A stretch of 64,000 nucleotides of DNA. Origin: Flavobacterium sp. ASV13 (GTDB lineage Bacteria; Bacteroidota; Bacteroidia; Flavobacteriales; Flavobacteriaceae). The stretch lies in assembly GCF_000745775.1 (NCBI RefSeq), contig NZ_JQJY01000005.1:124001-188000 (forward strand), in the 5' to 3' direction. This document shows, one piece after another, positions 18,492-27,678 of this stretch; the first letter of the stretch is position 1; each line of letters starts with the position of its first letter. The position numbers were made by a program, and so were the translations under genes. The notes under the pieces are model-generated. The model saw nothing but the letters and a program-made list of their open reading frames with translations, made no database searches and had not been told where the DNA came from.

Positions 18492-18869
18492 TTGACAAAA
18501 AAAGTACACATATTATTTCTCATTTTAACTTTTGGCTTCTTTATGATGTCGAATGCGAGTTATGCTTGTGGAAAATCGGCTGAGAAAAATTTATGCGAAA
18601 AGAAAATGAATCCAGCTAAAGATTCTTGTCAAAAAGAGTGTTGCAAAGAAACTCATAATTCAAAAAAAGACGACCACGGATGCAGTGGAAAATGCAATCA
18701 TTCCGGATGCACTACTTCAGGCTTACAGTTTAGTTTAATAACTGAAAATCAATTCGACATCAACAGCGAATTATTTCATTTTTCTTTTAAAAAACCAATC
18801 ATGTACTATAAAAACAGTAGTATTTCGGACGGTTTTACTTCAATTTGGGCACCGCCAAAAATAAAATAA
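18492..18869 (+). CDS. Small Cys/His-rich secreted protein of the copper cluster
   Basis: A 125-residue product if TTG 18492 is the start. This start gives a complete signal peptide ('KKVHILFLILTFGFFMMSNASYA') and is 20 bp after a good promoter; no ATG gives a proper leader. The mature part is short and rich in Cys, His and Lys: 'CGKSAEKNLCEKK', 'SCQKECCKETHN', 'HGCSGKCNHSGC'. That composition suggests metal binding in the periplasm. A tail of 50 residues ('LQFSLITENQFDINSEL') lacks Cys. It opens the run of copper genes that ends at 25098. No named family recognised. Confidence 0.75.
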   Translation: MTKKVHILFLILTFGFFMMSNASYACGKSAEKNLCEKKMNPAKDSCQKECCKETHNSKKDDHGCSGKCNHSGCTTSGLQFSLITENQFDINSELFHFSFKKPIMYYKNSSISDGFTSIWAPPKIK

Positions 18870-18978
18870 TTGTATTTGTAACAGCCATAATTGGCTCTAA
18901 ATCAAACACAATTTACATTAATCATTTCAAAAATAAAAACTAATTAAGGAAATCGAATTCCTTCTAAATCTATATAAA

Positions 18979-19509
18979 ATGAAAAAGTCAATATCAATTA
19001 TAACAGCAATAATCGCATTTGTTTTCACTTCAAATACTATTCAGGCGAATACAATAAAATCAGAATCAGGAACAACAGAAATTATTGAAGCTAGTCAGTT
19101 ACAATCTGTTTATGATGCTTATTTCAATGTAAAAGATGCGCTTATTAAAAGTGACAGCAAATTAACTTCGGCAAAAGCCACAGCTTTATTGACAGCAATT
19201 ACAGCTGTAAAAATGGACAAACTAAAAAGCAACGAACATACAGTTTGGATGAAAGTGGTAAAGAAATTAACTGCTGACGCGAAAAACATTTCTGCAACAA
19301 CAGATCTTAAAAAGCAACGTGAGACTTTTAAATCATTATCAAAAAGCACTTATGATTTAATAAAAGTTTCAAGTCCAGACCAGCCAATCTACAAACAATA
19401 TTGCCCAATGGCAGATGCTGATTGGTTAAGCAAAGAAAAAGCAGTTAAGAATCCGTACTACGGTTCTTCTATGCTGACTTGTGGAAATGTTGTAGAAACG
19501 ATCAAATAA
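18979..19509 (+). CDS. DUF3347-type periplasmic protein
   Basis: This 176-residue protein has a signal peptide ('MKKSISIITAIIAFVFTSNTIQA') and then a helical domain with 'LQSVYDAYFNVKDALIKSDSKLTSAKATALLTAI', and the conserved ending 'YKQYCPMADADWLSKEKAVKNPYYGSSMLTCGNVVETI'. That ending is the DUF3347 signature and also occurs at the C-terminus of CusB-like copper efflux adaptors; the Cys-Pro-Met segment and later Met/Cys could bind copper. It starts 2 bp upstream of nothing known but ends 2 bp before the HMA-AraC gene, so they are probably cotranscribed. Likely periplasmic copper handling. Confidence 0.85.
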   Translation: MKKSISIITAIIAFVFTSNTIQANTIKSESGTTEIIEASQLQSVYDAYFNVKDALIKSDSKLTSAKATALLTAITAVKMDKLKSNEHTVWMKVVKKLTADAKNISATTDLKKQRETFKSLSKSTYDLIKVSSPDQPIYKQYCPMADADWLSKEKAVKNPYYGSSMLTCGNVVETIK

Positions 19510-19511
19510 AT

Positions 19512-20072
19512 ATGAAGCTCTACATCAAAAATATGGTGTGTGCCCGATGTAAAATGGTTGTGGAGTCTGAGTTTGAAAAACTCGGACTCCAAACTATTTC
19601 TGTTGAGTTGGGTGAAGTAGAACTTAAAGAAGAAATCACCGATAACCAAAAAGAAGTTTTATTAGAAAACCTGCAATCGTTGGGTTTTGATTTAATTGAT
19701 GATAAAAAAACGAAAACAGTCGAAAGAATAAAGAACTTAATTGTCGATTTGGTTCATCATAAAAACAATGATTTAAAAATCAACTTGTCCGATTATTTAG
19801 CCGAAAATCTAAATCAGGATTATAATTCGCTGAGCAATCTCTTTTCTGAAATTGAAAACACAACAATCGAAAAATATTTCATTAGTCAAAAAATTGAAAA
19901 AGTAAAAGAATTATTGATTTACAATGAGCTTTCGTTAAGCGAAATTGCTGATATTTTAAATTACAGTAATGTGGCACATTTGAGTAATCAATTCAAAAAA
20001 ATTACGGGCTTTACTCCTACTTCGTTCAAACAATTGAAAGATAAAAAACGTATTCAGATTGAGAATTTGTAA
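19512..20072 (+). CDS. HMA-like/AraC fusion regulator of the copper cluster
   Basis: This 186-residue protein joins an N-terminal heavy-metal-associated-like module ('MKLYIKNMVCARCKMVVESEFEKLG', a CxxC metal site at about 10-13) to an AraC DNA-binding domain (about 85-180, 'LSEIADILNYSNVAHLSNQFKKITGFTPTSFKQL'). I chose ATG 19512, 2 bp after the DUF3347 stop; the longer frame reads into that gene. The first helix-turn-helix is less clear ('INLSDYLAENLNQDYNSLSNLF'). The simplest reading is a copper-sensing activator of the neighbouring P-type ATPase and oxidase. It is much shorter than ordinary AraC proteins because the cupin half is replaced. Confidence 0.88.
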   Translation: MKLYIKNMVCARCKMVVESEFEKLGLQTISVELGEVELKEEITDNQKEVLLENLQSLGFDLIDDKKTKTVERIKNLIVDLVHHKNNDLKINLSDYLAENLNQDYNSLSNLFSEIENTTIEKYFISQKIEKVKELLIYNELSLSEIADILNYSNVAHLSNQFKKITGFTPTSFKQLKDKKRIQIENL

Positions 20073-20080
20073 TTTTTAAC

Positions 20081-20216
20081 TTAACCGCAATCCCGATAGC
20101 TATCGGGAGCAAAGGTTTACGCAAGGTTCGCAAAGCTATTTTAAGACAAAGCTTTGCGAACTTTGCGTTTTTAAACAACCCAGCATATCAAAAATCCTTG
20201 CGCCCTTTGCGGTTAA
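20081..20216. repeat. Palindromic MITE-like dispersed element
   Basis: A 136-bp block bounded by TTAACCGCAA (20081-20090) and its exact inverse TTGCGGTTAA (20207-20216). Inside are a perfect 16-bp palindrome CCCGATAGCTATCGGG (20092-20107) and a 19-bp inverted repeat (20119-20137 against 20150-20168, one mismatch, 12-nt loop). It carries no coding frame. The structure matches a non-autonomous mobile element or REP-like repeat; it may also end transcription of the regulator gene. Confidence 0.75.
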
Positions 20217-20224
20217 AAAAACAA

Positions 20225-20241
20225 TTTGTAAATCTTACAAA
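20225..20241. promoter_or_regulatory. Palindromic site upstream of the copper ATPase
   Basis: TTTGTAA-ATC-TTACAAA is an inverted repeat with 7-bp arms and 3-bp spacer, 76 bp upstream of the ATPase start. A second inverted repeat, CATTGTA (20291) with TACAATG (20313-20319), overlaps the start codon. Either may be a regulator site. Confidence 0.45.
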
Positions 20242-20316
20242 TCATTTCCAAAATTCTACAAACCGAACTCACCAATAGTTCTGAAATTTGCATTGTAATA
20301 CTTAAAAACCAATACA

Positions 20317-22851
20317 ATGACTCATCAATATATAATTTCAGGAATGTCTTGCAACGGATGCCGAACCAAAGTAGAAAAGACTTTGAATGAAATTGAAGGA
20401 ATTCAGGCAGAAGTAACCTTGAATCCGCCAACGGCTACGATAACAATGGAGAAACATGTTGCTACAGAAAAATTTCAAGAAGTTTTAGCTGCAGCTGGAA
20501 ATTATACAATTGAAATGAATTCTCCTAAAAACCATTCTGAGACAGCTGAAAAATCTTGCTGTTCAGGTCATAAAAAAGAGAACCACAATCATCATAAATT
20601 GGGAACAAAAAAAATACATCAGCACAGTGCAAACAGTATTTATTATTGCCCAATGCATTGCGAAGGTGACAAAACATACAACAAACCTGGAGATTGTCCA
20701 GTTTGCGGAATGGATTTAGTTCCGCAAGTTGCCATAACTGCAACACAATTTACTTGTCCGATGCATCCTGAAATTGTTTCAAACGGACCGGGCGACTGTC
20801 CAATTTGTGGAATGGATTTGGTTCCGATGCAGGCTTCTGAAAATGAAGAAAACAAAACCTATTCTGATTTATTGAAGAAGATGAAAATTGCGATTTTGTT
20901 TACGCTTCCTATTTTCATTATTTCAATGTCAGAAATGATTCCAAATAATCCACTTTATAATATAATGTCAATTGAAAAATGGGATTGGGTTCAACTTTTA
21001 TTTTCAATTCCAGTTTTGTTTTATGCAGGATGGATGTTTTTTGTTCGTGCTTATAAATCAATTGTGACATGGAATTTAAACATGTTTACTTTAATTGGAA
21101 TCGGTACAAGCGTTGCATTTCTATTTAGTATTGTCGGAATGTTTTTTCCTGATATTTTCCCATCCGAATTCAAATCGCATCATGGAACCATTCATTTGTA
21201 TTTTGAAGCAGCAACGGTAATTATCACTTTAGTTTTATTAGGACAATTGTTGGAAGCCAAAGCACACGGACAAACCAACGGAGCCATAAAAGAATTATTA
21301 AAATTAGCACCAACTGAAGCGACTCTAGTTGAAAACGGAGTAGATAAAGTAATCTCTATTCATAATATTAAAAAAGGCGATTTACTTCGTGTAAAACCCG
21401 GAGAAAAAATTCCCGTTGATGGAAAAATAACTACTGGCGAAAGCAATATCGACGAATCTATGATTACGGGAGAACCAATTCCGGTAGATAAAAAAACTGG
21501 CGATGCCGTAATTTCCGGAACTATAAATGGTACAAAATCATTTGTAATGATTGCCGAAAAAGTCGGCTCAGAAACCATGCTCTCGCAAATTATCCAAATG
21601 GTGAATGATGCCAGCCGATCTCGTGCTCCAATTCAGAAATTAGCCGATCGTGTTTCTAAATATTTTGTACCTACAGTTGTTATTATTTCTGTTTTAACCT
21701 TTTTTGTTTGGGCAAAATTTGGTCCAGAGCCCGCTTACGTTTACGGATTAATTAATGCTATTGCGGTTTTAATTATTGCTTGTCCTTGTGCGCTTGGGTT
21801 GGCAACTCCAATGTCGGTTATGGTTGGTGTTGGAAAAGGGGCTCAAAACGGAATTTTAATTAAAAATGCCGAAGCCTTAGAAAACATGAATAAAATTGAT
21901 GTTTTAATAACCGATAAAACAGGAACTATTACTGAAGGAAAACCATCTGTAGAAAGAATATATTCTGTTACTAATGAGGAAGATTTTCTGCTTCAAAATA
22001 TTGCTTCTTTAAATCAGCATAGCGAACATCCTTTGGCGCAGGCAGTAGTCAATTTCGCGAAAGCAAAAAATAGTTCATTCAAAGAAGTTCAAGGTTTTAA
22101 AACTATTGCTGGGAAAGGAGTTTTAGGAACTATCAAAGGTAAAAAAGTAGCTTTAGGAAATAAAAAATTAATGGAAGAAATTGGCGCTTCTATTTCTAGT
22201 GATTTAGAACAAAAAGTTACAGCCGAACAAAATTTAGGCAAAACTATTTCGTACATCGCAATTGAAAATATTGTTTTAGGTTATGTTGCCATAACTGATG
22301 CCATCAAAGAAAACAGCGCAAAAGCCATTAAAGAATTAATTGATCAAGGCGTTGAGGTTATCATGATGACGGGCGACAATCATAATACCGCAAAAGCCGT
22401 TGCCGAACATTTACATTTGAGTTCTTTCAAGGCGGATTGTCTTCCAGAAGAGAAATTAAGAGAAATTGAACGCCTTCAAGCACAAGGAAAAATTGTTGCC
22501 ATGGCGGGCGACGGAATCAACGATGCTCCAGCTTTAGCACAATCCAATATCGGAATTGCAATGGGAACTGGAACTGATGTTGCTATTGAAAGTGCTAAAA
22601 TCACTTTGGTAAAAGGTGATTTAAACGGAATTGTAAAAGCCAAAAACCTCAGCCATGCTGTGATGTCAAATATCAAACAGAATTTATTTTTTGCTTTTAT
22701 CTACAATACATTGGGTGTGCCAATTGCTGCTGGAATTTTATATCCGTTTTTAGGGATATTACTTTCGCCAATGTTGGCTGCAGTAGCAATGAGTCTGAGT
22801 TCTGTATCCGTAATCGTAAATGCTTTGCGATTGAGAAATCTAAAATTATAA
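20317..22851 (+). CDS. copA: Copper-translocating P1B-type ATPase
   Basis: This 844-residue protein begins with an HMA domain ('[23 protein letters not shown]', CxxC at about 11-14), followed by a His-rich stretch and two copies of the short heavy-metal-binding motif ('[28 protein letters not shown]' and '[26 protein letters not shown]'). The ATPase core shows the actuator '[15 protein letters not shown]', the membrane copper site '[12 protein letters not shown]', the phosphorylation site '[13 protein letters not shown]', the 'SEHPLAQA' nucleotide-site HP and '[11 protein letters not shown]'. The CPC motif and helix-8 '[15 protein letters not shown]...[23 protein letters not shown]' are those of copper-exporting CopA. 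It precedes a multicopper oxidase by 6 bp. Confidence 0.96.
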   Translation: MTHQYIISGMSCNGCRTKVEKTLNEIEGIQAEVTLNPPTATITMEKHVATEKFQEVLAAAGNYTIEMNSPKNHSETAEKSCCSGHKKENHNHHKLGTKKIHQHSANSIYYCPMHCEGDKTYNKPGDCPVCGMDLVPQVAITATQFTCPMHPEIVSNGPGDCPICGMDLVPMQASENEENKTYSDLLKKMKIAILFTLPIFIISMSEMIPNNPLYNIMSIEKWDWVQLLFSIPVLFYAGWMFFVRAYKSIVTWNLNMFTLIGIGTSVAFLFSIVGMFFPDIFPSEFKSHHGTIHLYFEAATVIITLVLLGQLLEAKAHGQTNGAIKELLKLAPTEATLVENGVDKVISIHNIKKGDLLRVKPGEKIPVDGKITTGESNIDESMITGEPIPVDKKTGDAVISGTINGTKSFVMIAEKVGSETMLSQIIQMVNDASRSRAPIQKLADRVSKYFVPTVVIISVLTFFVWAKFGPEPAYVYGLINAIAVLIIACPCALGLATPMSVMVGVGKGAQNGILIKNAEALENMNKIDVLITDKTGTITEGKPSVERIYSVTNEEDFLLQNIASLNQHSEHPLAQAVVNFAKAKNSSFKEVQGFKTIAGKGVLGTIKGKKVALGNKKLMEEIGASISSDLEQKVTAEQNLGKTISYIAIENIVLGYVAITDAIKENSAKAIKELIDQGVEVIMMTGDNHNTAKAVAEHLHLSSFKADCLPEEKLREIERLQAQGKIVAMAGDGINDAPALAQSNIGIAMGTGTDVAIESAKITLVKGDLNGIVKAKNLSHAVMSNIKQNLFFAFIYNTLGVPIAAGILYPFLGILLSPMLAAVAMSLSSVSVIVNALRLRNLKL

Positions 22852-22857
22852 TCGATC

Positions 22858-25098
22858 ATGAAAATCAAATATCTCTTTATACTTTTCTTAATTGCTTTTC
22901 AGTTAAAGGCCCAAAAAGTAGTACGTTACGATTTACATGTTCGTGATACGGTTGTGAATTTTTCGGGTAAAGAAAAACGTGCGATTGCTGTAAACGGGCA
23001 AATTCCAATGCCGACTTTGACTTTTACCGAAGGCGATATTGCAGAAATTTACGTTCATAACGAATTAAAAAAGGAAACTACTTCAATGCACTGGCACGGA
23101 TTGTTTCTGCCAAATAAAGAAGACGGCGTTCCATATTTAACACAAATGCCGATTGAACCTGGAACAACTCATAAATATTCTTTTCCAATTATTCAAAATG
23201 GAACGTATTGGTATCACAGTCATTCGGGTCTACAGGAACAAATTGGTTTGTACGGACTTTTTATCATCAACAAGAAAAAAGACGATCCGACTATTCGAAA
23301 AGGAATTGACGATTTGCCGACAATTCCTGTTATTTTAAGCGAATGGTCTGATCTGAAACCAGAGAATATTCAGCGAATGCTTCATAATGCCAATGATTGG
23401 TTTGCCATCAAAAAAGGAACAACACAAAGTTATGCCGAAGCCATAAAACAGGGACATTTTAATACCAAAGTGACCAACGAATGGAAACGAATGAACGCGA
23501 TGGATGTAAGCGATGTTTATTATGAAAAGTTTTTAATCAACGGTAAAAATGAACAACAGTTTTCAGACCTTAAACCTGGCTCAAAAGTCCGATTACGAAT
23601 TGCCAACGGAGGCGCTTCGAGTTATTTTTGGCTGACTTACGGCGGAGGAAAAATTACCGTTGTAGCCAGTGACGGAAATGATGTTGAACCCGTAGAAGTT
23701 GATCGTTTGATTATCGCAGTTTCTGAAACTTATGATGTTGTCGTTACTGTTCCAGAAGACCATAAAACTTTTGCCTTTTTGGCTACAGCCGAAGATAGAA
23801 CTGGATCTGCCTCTTTGTTTTTAGGAAATGGAGAAAAACAGCCTGTTCATCATCTTTCAAAATTAAAATATTTTGAAGGAATGAAAATGATGAACGATAT
23901 GATGAAAATGAACGGCGAAATGAACGATATGGGCATGAATATGTCTTTGACTAAAATGGACATGAATGCCGTAATGTATCCAGAAATTTCGGGTGAAGAT
24001 GAAAATTCGAAACCAAAAATGGATCATTCCAATCATAATATGGGCGACATGAAAATGGAAAGTGACAGCACTGAAACCTCCGAAATTGTGACTTTAAATT
24101 ACGGAATGCTGAAATCGCCTTTTAAAACCAATCTTCCGAAAGATGCGCCTGTAAAAGAATTACGTTTTACTTTATCTGGAAATATGAATCGCTATGTTTG
24201 GAGTTTAGACAATAAAGTGGTCTCTGAAACGGATAAAATTTTAATCAAAAAAGGCGAAAACGTTCGTATTGTTTTATATAATGGTTCGATGATGCGACAC
24301 CCGATGCATTTACACGGACATGATTTTAGAATTCTAAATGAACATGGGGATTATTCTCCACTCAAAAATGTAATTGATATTATGCCAATGGAAACCGATA
24401 CGATCGAGTTTCAGGCAAATGCTGATGGTGACTGGTTTTTTCATTGCCACATTTTATATCACATGATGGCTGGAATGGGAAGAATTTTTAGTTATGAAAA
24501 TTCAGCGCCAAATCCGTTGATTCATCATCCGGAAATGGCTTTTAAAATGTTGAAAATGGACGATCGAATGTTTCATTTTATGGCAGAAAATGATTTTGCC
24601 ACGAATGGAAATGATGGTGAAGCAATGTTCAGTAACACGCGTTGGAGTATCGGAACGGAATGGAGATTGGGTTATAACGACAAACACGGTTATGAAACGG
24701 AAACTCATATTGGAAGATATATCGGAAAAAATCAATGGCTGATGCCTTTCATCGGTTTTGACTGGCGTTATAGAAAAATGGGAATGGATGAACAGGAACA
24801 AAACTTATTTGGTCAAAAAAACACTAAAGACAATCGTTCAGTTTTCAGCATCGGTGCGGAATATACTTTACCAATGCTTATAAAAGCGCAAGTTGAGGTT
24901 TATACGGATGGAAATGTGAGAGTACAATTTGAACGAAAAGATATTCCGCTTTCCCAAAGACTTCGAATGAATTTAATGTGGAATACGGATAAAGAATATA
25001 TGGTAGGATTGAAATATGTTGCTGGACGAAACTTTGGAATTACGACACATTATGACAGCGATATGGGAATTGGTTTTGGAGCAAATTTGAATTATTAA
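22858..25098 (+). CDS. Multicopper oxidase with C-terminal barrel-like extension (CopA-type, periplasmic)
   Basis: This 746-residue protein has a signal peptide and cupredoxin domains with all copper-site motifs: 'SMHWHGLFLP', 'WYHSHSGLQEQIGLYG', 'RHPMHLHGHDFRI' and 'FFHCHILYHMMAGMGR'. A Met/Asp-rich insert (about 340-405, 'MNDMMKMNGEMNDMGMNMSLTKMDMN') resembles the copper-binding loops of CopA/CueO. After the oxidase (about 555) there are about 190 extra residues, 'EWRLGYNDKHGYETETHIGRYIGKNQWLMPFIGFDWRY' to 'GIGFGANLNY', that read as antiparallel barrel strands like CopB. Its job is probably Cu(I) oxidation in copper resistance. It is 6 bp after copA. Confidence 0.93.
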   Translation: MKIKYLFILFLIAFQLKAQKVVRYDLHVRDTVVNFSGKEKRAIAVNGQIPMPTLTFTEGDIAEIYVHNELKKETTSMHWHGLFLPNKEDGVPYLTQMPIEPGTTHKYSFPIIQNGTYWYHSHSGLQEQIGLYGLFIINKKKDDPTIRKGIDDLPTIPVILSEWSDLKPENIQRMLHNANDWFAIKKGTTQSYAEAIKQGHFNTKVTNEWKRMNAMDVSDVYYEKFLINGKNEQQFSDLKPGSKVRLRIANGGASSYFWLTYGGGKITVVASDGNDVEPVEVDRLIIAVSETYDVVVTVPEDHKTFAFLATAEDRTGSASLFLGNGEKQPVHHLSKLKYFEGMKMMNDMMKMNGEMNDMGMNMSLTKMDMNAVMYPEISGEDENSKPKMDHSNHNMGDMKMESDSTETSEIVTLNYGMLKSPFKTNLPKDAPVKELRFTLSGNMNRYVWSLDNKVVSETDKILIKKGENVRIVLYNGSMMRHPMHLHGHDFRILNEHGDYSPLKNVIDIMPMETDTIEFQANADGDWFFHCHILYHMMAGMGRIFSYENSAPNPLIHHPEMAFKMLKMDDRMFHFMAENDFATNGNDGEAMFSNTRWSIGTEWRLGYNDKHGYETETHIGRYIGKNQWLMPFIGFDWRYRKMGMDEQEQNLFGQKNTKDNRSVFSIGAEYTLPMLIKAQVEVYTDGNVRVQFERKDIPLSQRLRMNLMWNTDKEYMVGLKYVAGRNFGITTHYDSDMGIGFGANLNY

Positions 25099-25132
25099 TC
25101 TTATATTAGCATAGAAATTTTATCAAATTAAT

Positions 25133-25465
25133 ATGTTTGGCGAACCTCATTTTATTGCACTATTACAATACAAAAGTACCGAAGAAGGCGGCCGAAAAAC
25201 TGCAGCAAGCTCTGGATACAGACCACACATAAAGTTTTCATTTGACGAATATATGACTTCTGGAATGCAACTTTTCATTGATACAGAATTTGTACTTCCA
25301 GGAGAATCCGTTTCTGCAGAAATAAGCATTTTATCTGTCGAATATTTTGAAGGCAAACTATATGAAGGTTTAGAGTTTGATTTTCGAGAAGGCACACATA
25401 TTGTTGGAACAGGGAAAATAAGTAAAATTTTAGACTCAAAACTAGACCGCAATTTTCAAAAATGA
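25133..25465 (+). CDS. Stand-alone EF-Tu domain-III-like protein
   Basis: This 110-residue protein matches the C-terminal barrel of elongation factor Tu: 'LLQYKSTEEGGRKTAASSGYRPHIKFSFDEY' corresponds to the KEEGGRHTPF...YRPQFY region, and 'PGESVSAEISIL', 'GLEFDFREGTHIVGTGKI' to the PGD and REGGRTVGAGVV segments. There is no GTPase domain. Its stop overlaps the start of the next gene by 4 bp (ATGA at 25462), so the two are translationally coupled. The role is unknown; binding to a protein or RNA partner is possible. Confidence 0.8.
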   Translation: MFGEPHFIALLQYKSTEEGGRKTAASSGYRPHIKFSFDEYMTSGMQLFIDTEFVLPGESVSAEISILSVEYFEGKLYEGLEFDFREGTHIVGTGKISKILDSKLDRNFQK

Positions 25466-26148
25466 AAAAAATATTTTTCTTGTGTATAATACTTTCGCAA
25501 ATAAATGCCTTTGCTCAATTTGCAGTAATAAAAGATAAAGACGGCTATGTAAATATCAGAACTGAAACTTCAAAAGGAAATAACATTTCAGACAAATTGA
25601 ACAACGGTTTTGTTGTGTATTGTTTCGAACCAAAAAACAATTGGATCAATATCGATTATTCCAAAAACAATAAAGACAGAAATGGTTATTTATACAAAGA
25701 TCGGGTTCAATATTTATCTGAATTTATGACCATTCCATTAGTTAAAGAAACTCAAACTAAAGTTCTTTTTAAGAAAGATGGTTTTGATATTAGTATTGAA
25801 AGCAGAAATTTTGAATCAAATTCAGCAAAATTAACCTTTCTTGAGAAGGACAAATCTATACTTAAAAAGATTAATGGAAAAGCTTTTTGGGGAACTGACG
25901 GAGGAATTCCAAAAAAGACTTATAAAAGCATAACTATAGTGATTGACAACAAGACTATTGAACTTCCTAAAAATTCTTTTGATGATTTGTTCGAACCTAG
26001 TCTTTATAACACTAAAATTAATTACGACAAAAAGAACGATATCTTATATATCACATCCAGCAATAGCGATGGAGCTGGAGGTTATGAAATTGTTTGGGTT
26101 ATTGAAAAAGGAAAATATAAAGAGCGAAAAATTGCCTTTGGTTTCTAA
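25462..26148 (+). CDS. Secreted SH3-like-domain protein, unknown function
   Basis: This 228-residue protein has a signal peptide ('MKKIFFLCIILSQINAFA') and a bacterial SH3-like segment ('FAVIKDKDGYVNIRTETSKGNNISDKLNNGFVVYCFEPKNNWINIDY'), with the usual G-x-V/L-N-(I/V)-R core. The remainder is beta-rich ('TYKSITIVIDNKTIELPKNSFDDLFEP', 'NDILYITSSNSDGAGGYEIVWVIEKGKY'). It is translationally coupled to the EF-Tu-like gene upstream. No enzyme motif is visible. Such proteins may bind peptidoglycan or sense damage, but this is not shown here. Confidence 0.8.
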   Translation: MKKIFFLCIILSQINAFAQFAVIKDKDGYVNIRTETSKGNNISDKLNNGFVVYCFEPKNNWINIDYSKNNKDRNGYLYKDRVQYLSEFMTIPLVKETQTKVLFKKDGFDISIESRNFESNSAKLTFLEKDKSILKKINGKAFWGTDGGIPKKTYKSITIVIDNKTIELPKNSFDDLFEPSLYNTKINYDKKNDILYITSSNSDGAGGYEIVWVIEKGKYKERKIAFGF

Positions 26149-26277
26149 ATTATCTAACCTTTTTCAGCTTGTTTTTTTTACAAAAACATTAACTAAATTG
26201 TAAGAATCAACCTTAAGAAATGTTCCTATATTTGATTCACCAATTACAATTCTCTAACAAAAATAAATTAAATCAAA

Positions 26278-26439
26278 ATGACAAAAGTTATTACAATCGT
26301 TACTGTTGCTTTATTTACAATTGGCGTGAATGCTCAAGATACTGCGCCTGCTAAAAAAGAAAAAGCAAAAAAAGAATCATGCTGTAAAAAAACGTCAACA
26401 GATAAAAAAGACAAAAAATCTTGTTGTGTAAAAAAATAA
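26278..26439 (+). CDS. Cys/Lys-rich secreted mini-protein, 53 residues
   Basis: ATG at 26278, stop at 26437-26439. It has a short signal peptide ('MTKVITIVTVALFTIGVNAQ') and a mature part of about 33 residues made mostly of Lys with two CC pairs ('KKESCCKKTS' and 'DKKSCCVKK'). A TATATTTG -7-like box is at 26227-26234 upstream, and a strong terminator follows. The CC pairs suggest metal binding or disulfide pairing. It resembles small Cys-rich proteins found near copper genes in flavobacteria, but no family is recognised. Confidence 0.7.
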   Translation: MTKVITIVTVALFTIGVNAQDTAPAKKEKAKKESCCKKTSTDKKDKKSCCVKK

Positions 26440-26458
26440 TTGAAATACTAATTTCAAG

Positions 26459-26491
26459 AAAAAGGCCTCAAAAATATTTGAGGCCTTTTTT
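26459..26491 (+). terminator. Rho-independent terminator
   Basis: Stem AAAAAGGCCTCAAA around ATAT-containing loop with TTTGAGGCCTTTTT, directly after the mini-protein gene and before the convergent DUF4442 gene. It is close to symmetric and probably works both ways. Confidence 0.9.
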
Positions 26492-26515
26492 ATATCTTAA
26501 TTCATGACTAATAAA

Positions 26516-26968
26516 CTATTTCAATCGAACACTCCATTCAAAATCCATTTCTGAAACCTGAACACCTTCTTCATTTGTTCCAATAGATTTCATCCAGAAT
26601 GTCTGTCCTTCTCCAGTTTCAATAGTTCTTTGAATCGCTTCAGCAATTAAATGTCCGTCGTTGCAGACAAATGTGATTCTTCCCGTTGCTTTTTTAGTGA
26701 AGTTTCCTTTATTATTGGCAACCAACATAGAGATTTTTCGACCGCTTTCCTGAATTTGAGAAATAACCAAAGCCCCTGTTGTCAACTCTGCCGCCATAGC
26801 CTGCACGGCAAAATACATCGAATTAAACGGATTCTGATTGATCCATCTATGTTTGACGCTTACAATACAGCTGTCTTTATCGATAGCTTTTACACGTACC
26901 CCGCAAAAGTATGCTGATGGTAATTTGAACAATACAAATTTGTTGAGTTTGGAAACTGAAACTGCCAT
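26516..26968 (-). CDS. DUF4442 (hot-dog-fold) protein
   Basis: This 150-residue protein starts 'MAVSVSKLNKFVLFKLPSAYFCGVRVKAIDKDSCIVSVKHRW' and has 'NQNPFNSMYFAVQAMAAELTTGALV', the helix of the thioesterase-like hot-dog fold used by DUF4442. The C-terminus ('GRITFVCNDGHLIAEAIQRTIETGEGQTFWMKSIGTNEEGVQVSEMDFEWSVRL') forms strands of the fold. Catalytic activity on acyl-CoA is not established. It is a single gene, cytoplasmic, with no obvious partners. Confidence 0.75.
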   Translation of the reverse strand: MAVSVSKLNKFVLFKLPSAYFCGVRVKAIDKDSCIVSVKHRWINQNPFNSMYFAVQAMAAELTTGALVISQIQESGRKISMLVANNKGNFTKKATGRITFVCNDGHLIAEAIQRTIETGEGQTFWMKSIGTNEEGVQVSEMDFEWSVRLK

Positions 26969-27198
26969 GTGATATATTTTTTTAGTAAAAATACAAAAAA
27001 ACTATGCACGCACAATAAATTCGGTACACTTTTGAAAGACATCAATAAAATCAGGTATTCCGAATGATTTTCAGCAAATTATCCTTGTACTACAAATATT
27101 AAACTTGTTAATATTTTGTTAATATTTGGTACTATGCAAAACAAGATACTGTTTTTTAGACATATATTTGCATAAGAAAATACTATATACTTTTAATC

Positions 27199-27678
27199 AT
27201 GGAAACAACAACACCACTCATCATGGAAACAACATCAGAAAGAAACACATCAGCGTTTACACATTTAAGTACATTAAGTCAGTACATTATTCCTTTTGGG
27301 AATTATATTTTCCCAATCATTATTTGGTCGAGCTACAAAGACAAATCAGAATTTGTAAATCACCACGGAAAACAGACATTGAATTTTCAATTGAGTTTAT
27401 TGCTTTACACTTTGGTTTTAGCCTTAATCGCAATTCCGATTTTCGTATCAGTAGTTTTGCAAAACATTCCGATGGAAGCTGTTTTTAACGACGAAGATTT
27501 CGTAATCAGAAATTTCAATTTTCAAGGAAACATTGCCTTATTAAGTATCGGCGCGACAGCTGTTTTACTTTTTGGATTGCTAAAATTTGTTGAATTCTTT
27601 TTAGTGATTTATGCTTCGATAAAAGCTTCAAACGGAGAATTATACAATTATCCGCTTACGATTCCTTTTATAAAGTAA
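27199..27678 (+). CDS. DUF4870-type membrane protein
   Basis: This 159-residue protein has 'FTHLSTLSQYIIPFGNYIFPIIIWSSYKDKSEFVNHHGKQTLNFQLSLLLY', the DUF4870 pattern (G-x-I-x-P...H-x-x-Q-x-x-N-F), then a second membrane region from about 92 to 130. The start may be ATG 27199 or ATG 27223; the first eight codons partly repeat (METT twice). A TATATTTG -7-like box lies at 27163-27170. The next gene is a PadR regulator 98 bp downstream; the DUF4870/PadR/PspC set may form one envelope-stress-related group. Confidence 0.85.
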   Translation: METTTPLIMETTSERNTSAFTHLSTLSQYIIPFGNYIFPIIIWSSYKDKSEFVNHHGKQTLNFQLSLLLYTLVLALIAIPIFVSVVLQNIPMEAVFNDEDFVIRNFNFQGNIALLSIGATAVLLFGLLKFVEFFLVIYASIKASNGELYNYPLTIPFIK

